Origin: Pomacea canaliculata
Taxonomy: Eukaryota; Mollusca; Gastropoda; Architaenioglossa; Ampullariidae
Direction: 5' to 3'
Assembly: GCF_003073045.1 (NCBI RefSeq)
Contig: NC_037590.1
Span: 8,823,042 to 8,887,041 of the forward strand
Length of the DNA: 64,000 nt
Positions 1-11,079 of the stretch are shown here, piece after piece (positions within the stretch are counted from its first letter, which is position 1; each line of letters starts with the position of its first letter). A model generated the notes under the pieces. The model saw only the letters and a program-made list of their open reading frames with translations. It had not been told where the DNA came from and searched no databases. Made by a program: the position numbers and the translations under genes.

Positions 1-164
1 GCTGATGCTGTTTTTGGGATGTACTAAGGTATATATTATAGACATCATTTTTGTAAAAAAAAAAGAAAAAGGACTGTACAAGCAACTGTCACATTAGGTA
101 TAAAATGTAAAATGACTTGTGTAAGTAATTCAAATTTTGAGATGAAAATGCAATTTTGTTTCAG

Positions 165-3100
165 GCGCAGAAAATGTTGCACCAGCTTGGAGTGGACAAT
201 GTTAAGGAGGTGAAATAATTTTTTTGAAAAGTGAAGTCTGAACTTTATAAGGAAATCAAGGCAAAATGTTGTACTCGGTAACATTTGTTGGTGATAATTG
301 ATTATTCAAGATGTGAAAAAATGTTAGATAAAGAAGTTTACATAAACATAAAAATTTGATGCTGAAAGTGGGTAAAGGATCTTGAACTGCCTAATCAGTA
401 GTTCAGATTTTTACAGACCATGTTTCCTTGTTTGCAGCTGTCAGAGTATGAGTTGTGTATAGCCTCTAATCTTGTTGACCCCAAATCCATGGATGTAAGC
501 TGGGAGAACATTGGTGGACTGGATGATGTCATTCAAGAAATAAAGGAGATGGTTATACTCCCTTTCAAGAGAGCTGACCTTTTCAGACACTCAACACTCC
601 TGCAGCCTCCTAAAGGTGCTCCATCTAGGGTTGTGGCTACTATCATTTACTTTTTTTTTCTAGTAATACTAACTGGCCACCTAGTACATTCTTGTCAAAT
701 GAACCATTTTCTGTTGGTAATCATACAATCAGCATTACTTGTAAGTCTTATATTCAGATCCTATTTTCATGGCTGTCAGCTGATGCATACATCAAATACA
801 AGTTTTGTAGTTTGCATAATTTGCAATCAGGTATGAGTTTAATGGCAAATGAATGCTATAGTATTCTTGACATGGTTGTACCTGACAGGTGTGCTACTGC
901 ATGGACCTCCAGGCTGTGGCAAGACCATGATTGCCAAAGCAGCAGCAAAGGCTGCAGGTAAAATCTATCCATTTTCCCCTTCTTCCCCCCCCCCAAAAAA
1001 AGCACAAAAACAAACCTCAATCTGTTTAAGAGTATTGACCATATGCTTATCCAAGCTCATGTATCAGGAAACACTGACTATCAGGAAAGATTTAGGAGAG
1101 AAGATATATTTGCTTTTTTCACTAGTTGATTTCCTGATAAATTTAGGGCGATCTGGTGGTGCAATGCTTAGTGTCTGTCCACCAATACTGTGAGGGTTGG
1201 TTCTCCTTATTTCAGCTCTCGTCTTGGTCATGCTATTCTTTCTCTGCATGTGGCATCTGTTTACAGGGCTTGCTGCCTTGCCGTGATATTACCTGAGTTG
1301 CTGTAGTATGAAACTCCAATTCCCCTCTTCCTGATAAATTTGTGAATGTTTTTTGACATGGAGATTTTGGATTGTTATTGCTTGTTTATTTTAACAGGTG
1401 CCCGGTTCATTAACCTGCAGGTCTCCACACTAGTTGATAAGTGGTATGGAGAGTCACAAAAACGAGCTGAGGCAGTTTTCTCTTTGGTAATAATTTTTCC
1501 TTTCCCTCCCAGCAATCTTTTTAAACAGCAGTTAATTGTTCCCCCTGCTTTTAAATAATGAATACATGTTGTATGTTCTTATGCCTATATGACTTGTGCT
1601 TTGGTAAGTGTTAGAATACACCATCTACTTAAAACAATCACACACACAAACAAAATGACAAAAAAAATGTTGATCCTTGATGGGATATAACTCCCATAAG
1701 AACCTTTAGCTTCATATTTCTGAATTGAATATCCTCCCTTAACCTGTTCAAATGGCAAATAAAGACAAACAGGGAAGATGGACAAACTGATCTAGAACCC
1801 AATGAATATAAAGACCAGTGAACACTGTGTATAGAAATATATTTGGATAGTCTATTAGATACACCTAATATTTTTTTAATTTGCAAAAAGGAGTAGTGTG
1901 CTAAGAGTGACTCAGATAAAAAAAAGTTGATTTTTGCATGTTTCTAAAACCATAATTGTATTTCTTTCTTGCCTGTAATATATTGTTTATTGAGCCATTT
2001 TAGGAGGATTTTATCAAATTGAGCAGATATCTTGTGCATCAGGGTAGAAATGTCAGTCTCAAGTTGTCATTGTTTAATGCTTTGGACTTCCTTGTGATTA
2101 AAAATCCACAGACAGTTTGAAAAGCACATCAAGCACATGTCATTAACTTTGTGGGTTCAGCAAACTCACTAACACAGCAGGATAATAATAATAGTAATAA
2201 GAGGATTTATATAGCGCCTTTCCAAAGATTTGCTCATAGTACTTTACATATATCGTAATAGACTAAATCATCAACAACCATGTATCCACATAACTAACAG
2301 ACACACTTCTACGACATACACTCGATGTGAAAATGTGTGCAATTCTTTAAAAAAAAAAAGATATTTTTTTTTTTTATCTTTTCTTACCAATAGGCAGTCA
2401 AGCTACAACCCACCATAATTTTCATTGATGAAATTGGTGAGTTATTTTACTGCACACTCAGAACATTCATTTGTGTTGTGTGCTTTTGGCTTTAGGATTA
2501 GAAAAATTCTGTTCATATATTAGTGGGTTGAGCTCAGGGGCTGAATGAAAAATATAAATCTGTGGTAAAAATCATAGAATTTTGCACACAGATAACTTGC
2601 AGAGACCTCATGGGTGAGATGAACACTAACCCAAGTGCAGAATATTTTTCAAATCAAAGTGGTGAGTTCATCAAAAGATAATAGTTCCTGAAATTTGAGC
2701 ATCATACTTTTCGCCTGAAGATTAAGAAAGAGAGCAAGACCTCATGTCATGCAACATCAGGTAATCTTGTTTGAAAAATGAGCTTGTTACATTGGAAATA
2801 GGCAAAGTTTTTCTTTAGTATATAATCATTATGTACTGGCATAATCATTGAACATTTTTGTGGCAGATTCATTTTTGTAAAAATAATCTTGATTTTCAGA
2901 TTCTTTTCTAAGATCCCGAACATCTACGGACCATGAGGCCACAGCAATGATCAAGACACAGTTCATGAGTTTCTGGGACGGACTATTGACTGATCCAAAT
3001 TGCCATGTCATGGTGATGGGAGCTACCAACAGGCCACAAGATGTGGATGCAGCCATTTTACGTAGGATGCCCAGCATGTTCCACATTGGGGTTCCTGTAA

Positions 3101-4526
3101 GTGGGCCGACACATTTATAGTACATGTATTTAAGGCTGAAGGTTTTATCTCACAATTTATTAAGACTTAAGCTCATGTTTTAAAAAAAAAAATATAACAT
3201 ATTTGTCTTTAACTTCTTCTTAATATCTCCTATGCTGCATCCGGGCATTTTGCATTTATCAGATGAGTTATTTGTAATGTGGATAATGCATTTATTTGTG
3301 TAAATGAAATGCTTTACAAAGAAATTGCATGTTTGATTGTGATGGATGTGATATGGTTTCTTTTTATCTTTTGACAGGGTCGTCTTCAACGTAAAGCTAT
3401 ATTGGAGCTTATTCTTCAGGATGAAAAGGCAAGCTTCTTAGATTCAGTTATTTATTTGTGCACTCATTCATCTTGTTATAAGTACAATATTATTTCAGTA
3501 AAGAAACTTATCATACTGGTATGATTTGTGTGGCGAAGAATATTATTTGCTGGTTTTTACAGGATCTCTTCTGCTGATGTACACTTTTCAAAATTCACTA
3601 GAAAAACTTATTAAAATAAATCTGAGTTTGATAGTGGGATGCTGACTGTATTGTAAATTATGTGCCTCACTAGGCATGTAAGTCTATGCAGATGATAATG
3701 ACAGCAATTAACAAGAACTTCCATTTCAAACTTGTGATTGACAATTGAGGATGTTAGTAAATGTTGCTGCTTTCAATCTTCAGGTGGAAAATCTGAACTA
3801 CGATCATCTTGCTGAACTAACTGAAGGCTTCTCTGGGAGCGACTTGCATGAAGTCTGCAGAGCAGCAGCTGTTAGGACTGTCCATGACTTTTTTTCACAA
3901 GCAAGTGAAAGCTTGTAAGTAAAAACATACTTCTCTTTTTTGCCTTTAATTTCAAGTGAGATAAAAAATTATTTTCTTATCAGAAAAATCAAACACTTCT
4001 TGCCCACACAACACACCTTTGGGATCCTTTAGGCTGCAGCATAAATGTGGGTTAGTGCATGTAGGGGGGACCCTAACCCTTTCCTTTGGCCAACAAACAC
4101 CAAGCTATATATATGGGTGAGGTAAATAGGTGAGAGAGGCAAATTCTCAGTTTGATATGTCCAAAAGGATAAATCTAAAAGAAGTTATGTTCCGTGGGAG
4201 TCAAGGAGTTTCACATCACTAAGAACACCACCTTTAGCATTCTTAATCATATACATCTTGATAAATATTTTGGGAACAGATGTGAGACTTTGGTAGTTAA
4301 ACTGAGCAAATTGTCCTTGAATTATTGAGCAGGATAAAAAAAAAATCAACACTCATTAAGTGGCGTTAATAGCTTGTTTTCTGAGATTGTCCTACTCTAT
4401 CACAGTGATGAATCTGGCAGTGACGAGTTACGCAGCCTGACTATGGATGATCTGGAAACAGCAATCTTAAGACTGAAGGAGACCAAGTCCATAGCAAGGA
4501 CTTCTGTTCCCTTTCCTCTAGATTGA
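165..4526 (+). CDS. ATAD1: ATAD1/Msp1 AAA+ ATPase, 5' end outside window
   Basis: Membrane-anchored AAA+ ATPase that extracts mislocalised tail-anchored proteins from the outer mitochondrial and peroxisomal membranes (family knowledge). Nine exons are visible: 165-209, 438-615, 889-957, 1398-1486, 2394-2436, 2900-3096, 3378-3428, 3784-3914 and 4406-4526. They join in frame to 307 residues plus a TGA stop; human ATAD1 is about 361. The missing ~50 residues, including the transmembrane anchor, must lie upstream. Visible motifs in order: LSEYE linker, LLQPPKG, Walker A GPPGCGKT, pore-loop KWYGES, Walker B IIFIDEID, sensor GATNRPQD, arginine-finger ILRRMP and FSGSDL near the end. The intron after 3428 has a GC donor (AAG|GCAAGC), and only that junction keeps frame. 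Homology is recognised by eye and is strong throughout. Confidence 0.95.
1145..1310 (+). repeat. Probable tRNA-headed SINE in ATAD1 intron
   Basis: The block inside the third visible ATAD1 intron starts with an A-box-like stretch (CTGGTGGTGCAATGCTTAG) and is followed by a B-box-like GGGTTGGTTCTCC, then a body of about 100 bases with TTGCCGTGATATTACC. The spacing and order resemble a tRNA-derived SINE. No target duplication or poly-A tail is clear. This is pattern-based inference. Confidence 0.45.
2178..2262. repeat. Old interspersed-repeat tail with ATAATAATAATAG tract
   Basis: An ATAATA-type tract is followed by TTTATATAGCGCCTTTCC and a short AT-rich remainder. This tract plus TATAGCGC combination is typical of the 3' ends of L2/CR1-like LINEs and their SINE partners. 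A related (ATA)n tract marks the 3' end of the L2-like LINE at 30970-32345 in this window. It is a short, degraded fragment. Confidence 0.4.
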
Positions 4527-6266
4527 TAAATTATTTAAATGGACTAAGTGCTAGATGAGTGGAGGTTTTGTCTGATTTCTTTAGGAGCCCATAAGAATGT
4601 GAAAGATGTAGATATTTTTAAGAGAACAGTGATGTGTTATAGTCTGTTTTTTTAATAACATATCCATTATTCCTTGTGCTGTTTTATTTCCATATACTCA
4701 TATGTGTCATGGTTGTGTCTGCAGTAGTCATATTGCATGTTAGAATTTTTCTTTCTGTACCACATCAGTAGAAAGAATGCGTTAATGGCATAAAATGTGT
4801 GATGTTTGTGTAGATGGCTTGGTTCTACCGTTTGAATATGGAAAAGCATGAATCAAAATTGCTTATGTTCATTTACTTGCTTACTTAAGGAATCCTTGTA
4901 TGCATTAGTTCATAAAACCTGAATATGTGGGAAAGTAGGACCTTAATAATGATGCTCAATTAAAGAGAACTGTACAGGCTAGAAAATAATTGTCATCACG
5001 TGCAGTATGTAGAAAAATATGATAATGTGCACTATGCATAATGAAGGTTTGCATTGCCAGTCTCTATACCTCTTGCTTTGTTTGCTAGAAGTTTCAGAAT
5101 TGGGATCTTCAGGTCAGTGAACATGCGTTTCTCTAACCTCTCCGCATTCTTTGTTTTTTTTTAGGGGGGGGGGGTAGAAGGGGATGCATTTAATGGTTTT
5201 ATCCTCATTGAAAATAGCAACAAATGAGAAAAAACTAAATGCTGTGTTGGAGTAAGCTCATCATTTACTCATTTTGACATTTGAAAGGAATTTTTAATGA
5301 AATTCTTGCTTTCTAATGCATTTTTGTCTTTTATGCACATTACAGGTCTGTTAACATCATCCAAGATGTAAAAGAAAAAAAAAAGCTCCCCACTGAGCAA
5401 ACATTTGATAGTACTTAGTGAGATATTTGATAGTACTGAAGGTTTTGCAAGTTTTTTGCACACAACACACTTGTGGGTTAACCACGTGGCATATTGCTGT
5501 ACCAGAATAAATGTTGGAAGCCATTGATTGCTTTACTGAACTTTTCAGCCACTGGGGTATTATTACCTTATTTTCATTTTGAGTAATTTTTGATAACAAG
5601 ACCTAATCTAGCGTGCCTTGGGAAACCACCCTAAGGTTTTCTACGTATAGTGATGTAAATAGTAGGCATTTAAAAGTCTTGACAGGTTGCCTAGTAATGA
5701 GCTATAGTCATGGATTGGTGACATTAGATTTAATATTTATTCTTTGCATTCACCAGTATGTTTACCACTGATGCTCTTGGTGTACTTATGTACTGTCTAG
5801 CTTCCGCTAAATGATTGTAAGTCTGCTTAAACTAAATATCTTCTATAAAAAAAATTTTATGTAATGAAATGGTTAAAAAAAAAGTCCATACATATTGGCA
5901 GCCAAAGTTAGTTATATATAGGTTTAACATTTTGTTCTGTAATAAGTACTGAGTGATTTTTGCTGCTTATTTGTTACACAAATATGTTCAATATGTTAGC
6001 ACACAATGAGAATGGGTACAGACAAATTCAAGCTTATTTTTTTAGTAATCTGTATTCAGAGTTTGATTAAGGAAATTAAGTGTATGATTTTTATCAGACT
6101 GGATGTTAAATCTTCTTGTGGTGTGCACGGTGTTTAATAACTTGATTACTGTTTAATATGATTGCCTCATAAAGAACTTTTATTAAGATTGAAATAAGTA
6201 TTCTGAAAGCTTGATAAGATTTTTTTCAAGAAATAATAATTATAACAAAAGCATTTCTATAACATA
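4527..6266 (+). other. ATAD1 3' UTR and intergenic sequence
   Basis: AT-rich sequence follows the ATAD1 stop codon. AATAAA at 5506-5511 is a possible polyadenylation signal. A G-run lies at 5164-5173. No conserved coding sequence was recognised on either strand. Confidence 0.5.
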
Positions 6267-6306
6267 CAGTGGAACCTCGGTTAGCGAACGCCTCGGATAG
6301 CGAATT

Positions 6307-6431
6307 TTTCGGTTAACGAACAAAAATTTCGCTAAAAATTTGTCTCGGATAGCGAACAAAATTTCGGATAACGAACAAAAATTTCGTTAAAAATTTGTCT
6401 CCGATAGCGAACAAAATTTCGGATAACGAAC
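6307..6431 (+). repeat. 55-bp tandem repeat inside left end of Tigger element
   Basis: About 2.3 copies of a 55-bp unit start at 6307, 6362 and 6417. Each opens TTTCGG(T/A)TAACGAACA and contains the inverted-end core GGATAGCGAAC. Copies differ at only a few positions. The unit repeats the core of the terminal repeat, so it may multiply transposase-contact sites (inference). Confidence 0.85.
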
Positions 6432-6569
6432 AGCCACGTGAACCACACGTGACCGACCAGCATGTCATCATTCGCGCTCGAGACAGTTACGATCAGTCGT
6501 TCCTTACCTGTGCGCATTCTTCTTATTTAGTGATTGTTGTGCTTTATTTTAATAAGATAATCCTCAATC

Positions 6570-6830
6570 ATGGCTCCAAAGAAGATTAAGAGCAATTAAT
6601 AGTAGTGAGGTAATGACAAGGACGCGGCCAACAAATGAATTGAAAAAGGAAATGATTTCAAAGTATGAAGGTGGCATGCGTCTGTCGGATATGTGATGTC
6701 GTCTTACCGAAGAGTTTTACAAAAAAAAGGCAGAAGAAGCAGACACTGGACAAGTTTTTTTCTTCAACCTCAAAGCTACAGAAAAGGGAAGTCTCCCCGA
6801 TTTTATAATGTCACGTGTGCTCATGGAGAG
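6570..6830 (+). pseudogene. Tigger transposase remnant (N-terminal HTH plus C-terminal stub)
   Basis: From ATG 6570 the reading gives MAPKKI, then two early stops. In another frame it continues VMTRTRPTNELKKEM and KYEGGMRLSDM, the CENP-B/Tigger-type helix-turn-helix start. After about 6725 a Lys-rich tail segment KQTLDKFFSSTSKLQKRE appears. The roughly 400 residues expected between them, with the DDE domain, are absent. It is non-functional. Confidence 0.7.
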
Positions 6831-7158
6831 GGGATTCAAAGCAGTAATTCCACCCCTTCCTCCCCACACCTGTTTCCAACCACGCCGTCAAAACGGCAAG
6901 TTTTCTGTTTAAATGCTTTCGTTAATGTTTTTATGTTTATTTAACTCCATTTATATTGCATTATAACTGTTCTCATTAAAACAAATACCTATATATATAT
7001 AGCCTGTAACTTTCAAATAGCGAGTCAACAGGGGCTGGGAACCAATTAAATCTATTTCCTTTATTTCTTATGGAAAAAATTGTTTCGGATAACGAACATT
7101 TCGGTTAACGAACAGCTTTCCAGAACGGATTAAGTTCGTTAACCGAGGTTCCACTGTA

Positions 7159-8010
7159 ATTCCATGCTGCAGCGAAGTCAGTGTGCTTTGACATAAACAA
7201 ATGACTTACAAATTTCTGCCACACACACAAAAGTCACATACACCAAAATGCACAAGAAGTAATAGGGCATTAAAAGAGAAAGTCACTATCTACTTAAAAT
7301 ATTCTCAGAAAAAGTGGGTCTTGAGGCCAAACTTGAAAGCATCAAAGGTTTTGTGCAAAATAATGGAGGCAAAACATTCCAGTGGGTCCAGAAAAAGAAA
7401 GAGCGCAGTGGTGAGATTGTCTGATATGTAGCACATGCAGGATTTGGCATGAAAGATCACAGAGACCAATCACTCAGATAAAGGATTAATAACTCAGCCA
7501 GTTATCCTGAAGCAGGGCCATGAAGAGTATCCGAGTGAGGCCACCTTGTAGTCTATGCAGGCAACCAGGACAGCCCACAGAGCTGGATTTGCACTTACAT
7601 AATGCAGACGGCATAGTTTTGGGCTTTTTGAAATTTGTTAAGTAGGCTGTTAGGGAGCTCAAACAAGAGGGAGGTGGACTAGTCCTGTTGAGACTGTAGT
7701 TCAAGAACAACGTTTTGAATAGTATTTACCTGTTCTAAAACAAAACAAAACAAAAAATTTCTGGGAAAAGCAAAAAACTGCACTTTTATGGTGCAAAAAC
7801 ATTTATAAACATATAAATAATTCTCACATTTACTAAATTCATAAAGTATAGGTCTTAAAATTATTGTTTATGGGGCTTGGTGTCATCCCCTAAATGTTTT
7901 GACACTAGGATAAGCTGTACTGAATGATCCAAATTTATAAAAAAAAAGATACTGAAATGTTCACACAAAATAGTGGAAGAAAAAAAAATAAGAACTATAA
8001 TGCTAAACAA
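7159..8010. other. Intergenic, with a possible old L2-type repeat remnant
   Basis: No gene seen. About 7315-7560 reads like the decayed 3'-UTR region of an L2-type LINE (GTGGGTCTTGAGGCCAAAC, then CATTCCAGTGGGTCC). It faintly resembles the region at 31260-31400 next to the L2-like LINE in CENP-E. The remainder is AT-rich with no pattern that I can name. Confidence 0.3.
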
Positions 8011-8027
8011 AAATTTTCACATGAAAG

Positions 8028-11000
8028 AATTTATTGAAGTTTTACGTATGCGCATGTTTGACACAGAATGGTAACATGCAACATAATGCACAGTTTCTCT
8101 TGCAACGTATATAGTTGGCAATTAAAATGTACAAAATACTTGCAAAAGATGATAAATATTACACATTGGACAGTGATAGTTGTTGCCAAAACAGGACTAT
8201 GTATACAGATATAAATGCACAGGTGGAAATGTTAAACTGTACAGTAATAAGCTAATTGCTGTATCCTGTTAAGTGTATTATGGGCTGTCACAGTTATGTA
8301 CACTTTTTCAACTGCTGCAAAATTGTCCTAAACTGGCAAGATTCATACAGTTTTAATTGAGACATATGTACATACAGTTTGTTGCTGCTGCAAAATAGAC
8401 TGTAAAGATCCTTGTTACACATCAAGAAAAAAATGTACATGTGAGTAAATGATGATAATAGCCACTTGTGCATTATGTGTTTGTGGAATTGGTGCAGGGG
8501 CGTATAACAGACATGTTATATACAAACTCCTATTTATAGCTTTAATTTAATGGCTTGCCTGCATCAAAACGAAGCAAACCATATGAGAGATTAAATATCT
8601 TACATTACCTTGAAGTCTGCGATGACTAGTTAAGTGACTTAACTACAACCAAACACTACTACAATCAAAATAAAAAAAAAAGTGTTCCCTGATTGAGCTT
8701 AAAACGTTTAGTATTTTGCATGTTCACACCTTAAAACTGAAGGAGGGGAAAATGGGTGGTTTTGGCTAAGTGAAATAACACTTACAGTTAATCTTTAACT
8801 TGCAAAAATTGACCTCAACTTGTTCTGCGATAATTTGATATTTGTTCTACAGTCTTTGATGATGGAGTGGTGGTGGGAGTGGGGAGGAGAAAGAAAGAAA
8901 TATATAATTAGAAAAACAACACAGAAAAGCTTATACATACAATTCAGCACACTCTTATGTAGAAGACTGTACATAAAATTCTCTTAATTCCTATTTACTA
9001 AATATACAGTAAGTTCATCTATCAAGAGTGGACGTCCACTGCACAGGAAACATGCCAACGTAGGCAGCTTATCATTAAGAGCAGTTGTACATGCTTGGAT
9101 GGCTAAACAATTTGCAAGTACTTATGTCATCATGCATGTTCCTGTCTAGTCTGCTGCACATAACTGTTTTATTTAACTCCTCTTTATGGCTCAGAACTCT
9201 AACTGCTTGTTTCATAACCCTTCATGGAAACTCAAAGGTATCATGTAGCTTGGGTTTGAGAAAAAGTATGACAATGTTACCTATGCTTCTGATTAACTTT
9301 TATTTAATGCAGTGATGTGGCTTATCATTATCTCTCTGCAGCAAGATAAGCAGATAATAGCTTGTTTAACACTGATCCCATACCAACATGGTTGTAAAAA
9401 AGAAATCTAATAGTTGATAGCTGTTGCTTCAAGAGGATTGAACAAACAGAAAGCTGCTGACTTTGAAGCTCCAAGCAAAAGACCTAAAAAGCTGCTCAAA
9501 ATCACTTCATCCTTAGGAGATCAAGCGAAGCTGTAGCTCTAAGGCAGCAGTCATTAGATAAGTTGATAGAGCAGCACACAGCAATGTTGATAGGATAAAG
9601 ATGTCTGGTGTTAACAAAGACTTTTATTTACATCAGTTGAACAGACATTGAATAGACTGAAAGCTGCTCCATGCTGGTTCAGGGCACATTTTTATGCACA
9701 CACCATCTTTAAAGAATAACACACCATGAGAAACTGGGAATCAGAATAAAACATTTTCACATCTCTATTTAGGCCAAGTTCTATTTAGACTGGAAGTTTA
9801 CAAGACTTTACAAGATTAGAAGTTTTGACTAGAACTATACTGATGGTCTCCCTAGCACATAAGTGCTGTATGGACAATATGTAATTTCAGTTTCAGATCA
9901 ATATATCATGGGTTTTGTTGGTCCCTAACCCCACCACATCTCAACCTCAGATTGCTTTGAAAGAACAGGAAGTCATAACAGATTAAATGATGTTTCAAAA
10001 ACTGCATATCAAATTTAATGACCAAATCTACATCATGTTGGAACTCATGTCAGACTATGCTGAAAGGAAGTTTTGCAGACTGAAATTCCGGCTAGTACAT
10101 GGAATCATGGGTGAACAGAAATCCCTATCTCATGTTTTTGAGGAAATTATATACAAAAGGGATAAAGGGAAACAATAAGCTTCCCAAAAGAGAGGCAAAT
10201 ACAGAAAAAAGGAAAACTAGCATCATAAAGGATTAATGCAATCACTATTGTAAAAATATCCTTCCCACACAACAGTAAAAATAAAAGATCTAAATGTGAG
10301 TGATGCAGGTGCACCCACGCTAACATACGTTTCCACCACCATGATCACATCTGATTATTATTGTATTTGCTCAGGATAAAGAGGTGAAGTAGTAAAGCTT
10401 TGAAAATTCTCACAACTATTTTTTTTAAAAATGAGGGAAGACAAATGAAAGACAGTTGCATGCTTTCCCTTTTCCCATGCTTGTTCCCATCTAAGCTCCA
10501 AATTTTGGGTTGGGGAAGGAGGGTAAGATAAAAAATTGGCAAGAAAACAACGCATACATTTTTACTTATATTTATATCATAAAGGTCCCACAGTTTGGAA
10601 GGTAAAAATAAAATCCACTAGCATGTACGTTTTAAGGGGTAACATTGTACTATAAAGAATTAGCATGTGATAGAAACTTTATATCAAGAAAAAAAATCTC
10701 TTGAAAAATATTTTCAGATAAAATTCCTCCCAAAGAATACTTCCCCCAACCCCATAGCATTTATTAAGATTAATGAGAGTACATACTTGGTTAAAACAAG
10801 CACGGAGTAAAGATATGCATATGTACCTGATTGCATTTGTGTGTGTGCGCATGCATTTATATGAGTGTGTGTGCACCAAACTGTCACACAGTACTTGCAG
10901 TGCATGCTAGTAAGAGCAATCATCATGTCTCCTGGCATAGTCCTTCCCAAGGGAGACCTACAGATGATCATGCAGTCCCTTGTGTGCACTTTTCATCTTT

Positions 11001-11079
11001 CTTGAATGACCTCTTGGATCAGGGATGTAGAAATAAAGCCAGAACAGTGTGGGAACATTAAGCTAACTTCATTGTTCAT
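8028..11079 (-). other. Probable long 3' UTR of WIPI2
   Basis: About 3 kb lies downstream of the WIPI2 stop on its strand, without recognisable coding sequence. A minus-strand AATAAA (TTTATT at 8030-8035) could end the transcript. The length of the UTR is inferred, and an earlier end is possible. Confidence 0.4.

Larger units (their letters stand above)
6267..7156 (+). mobile_element. Non-autonomous Tigger/pogo-type DNA transposon
   Basis: An 890-bp element is bounded by inverted termini: the left end begins CAGTGGAACCTCGGTTA and the right end is its near-perfect inverse. Both ends are flanked by TA (6265-6266 and 7157-7158), the target duplication of Tc1/mariner/pogo elements. The subterminal CGGATAACGAAC-type motifs are typical of Tigger. 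Inside lie two ends of a Tigger transposase: a start MAPKKI at 6570 with an ELKKEMISKYEGGMRLSD helix-turn-helix segment, and a short RQKKQTLDKFF-type C-terminal piece. The DDE catalytic core between them is gone. It therefore looks like an internal-deletion derivative mobilised by a full-length relative. Confidence 0.9.
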
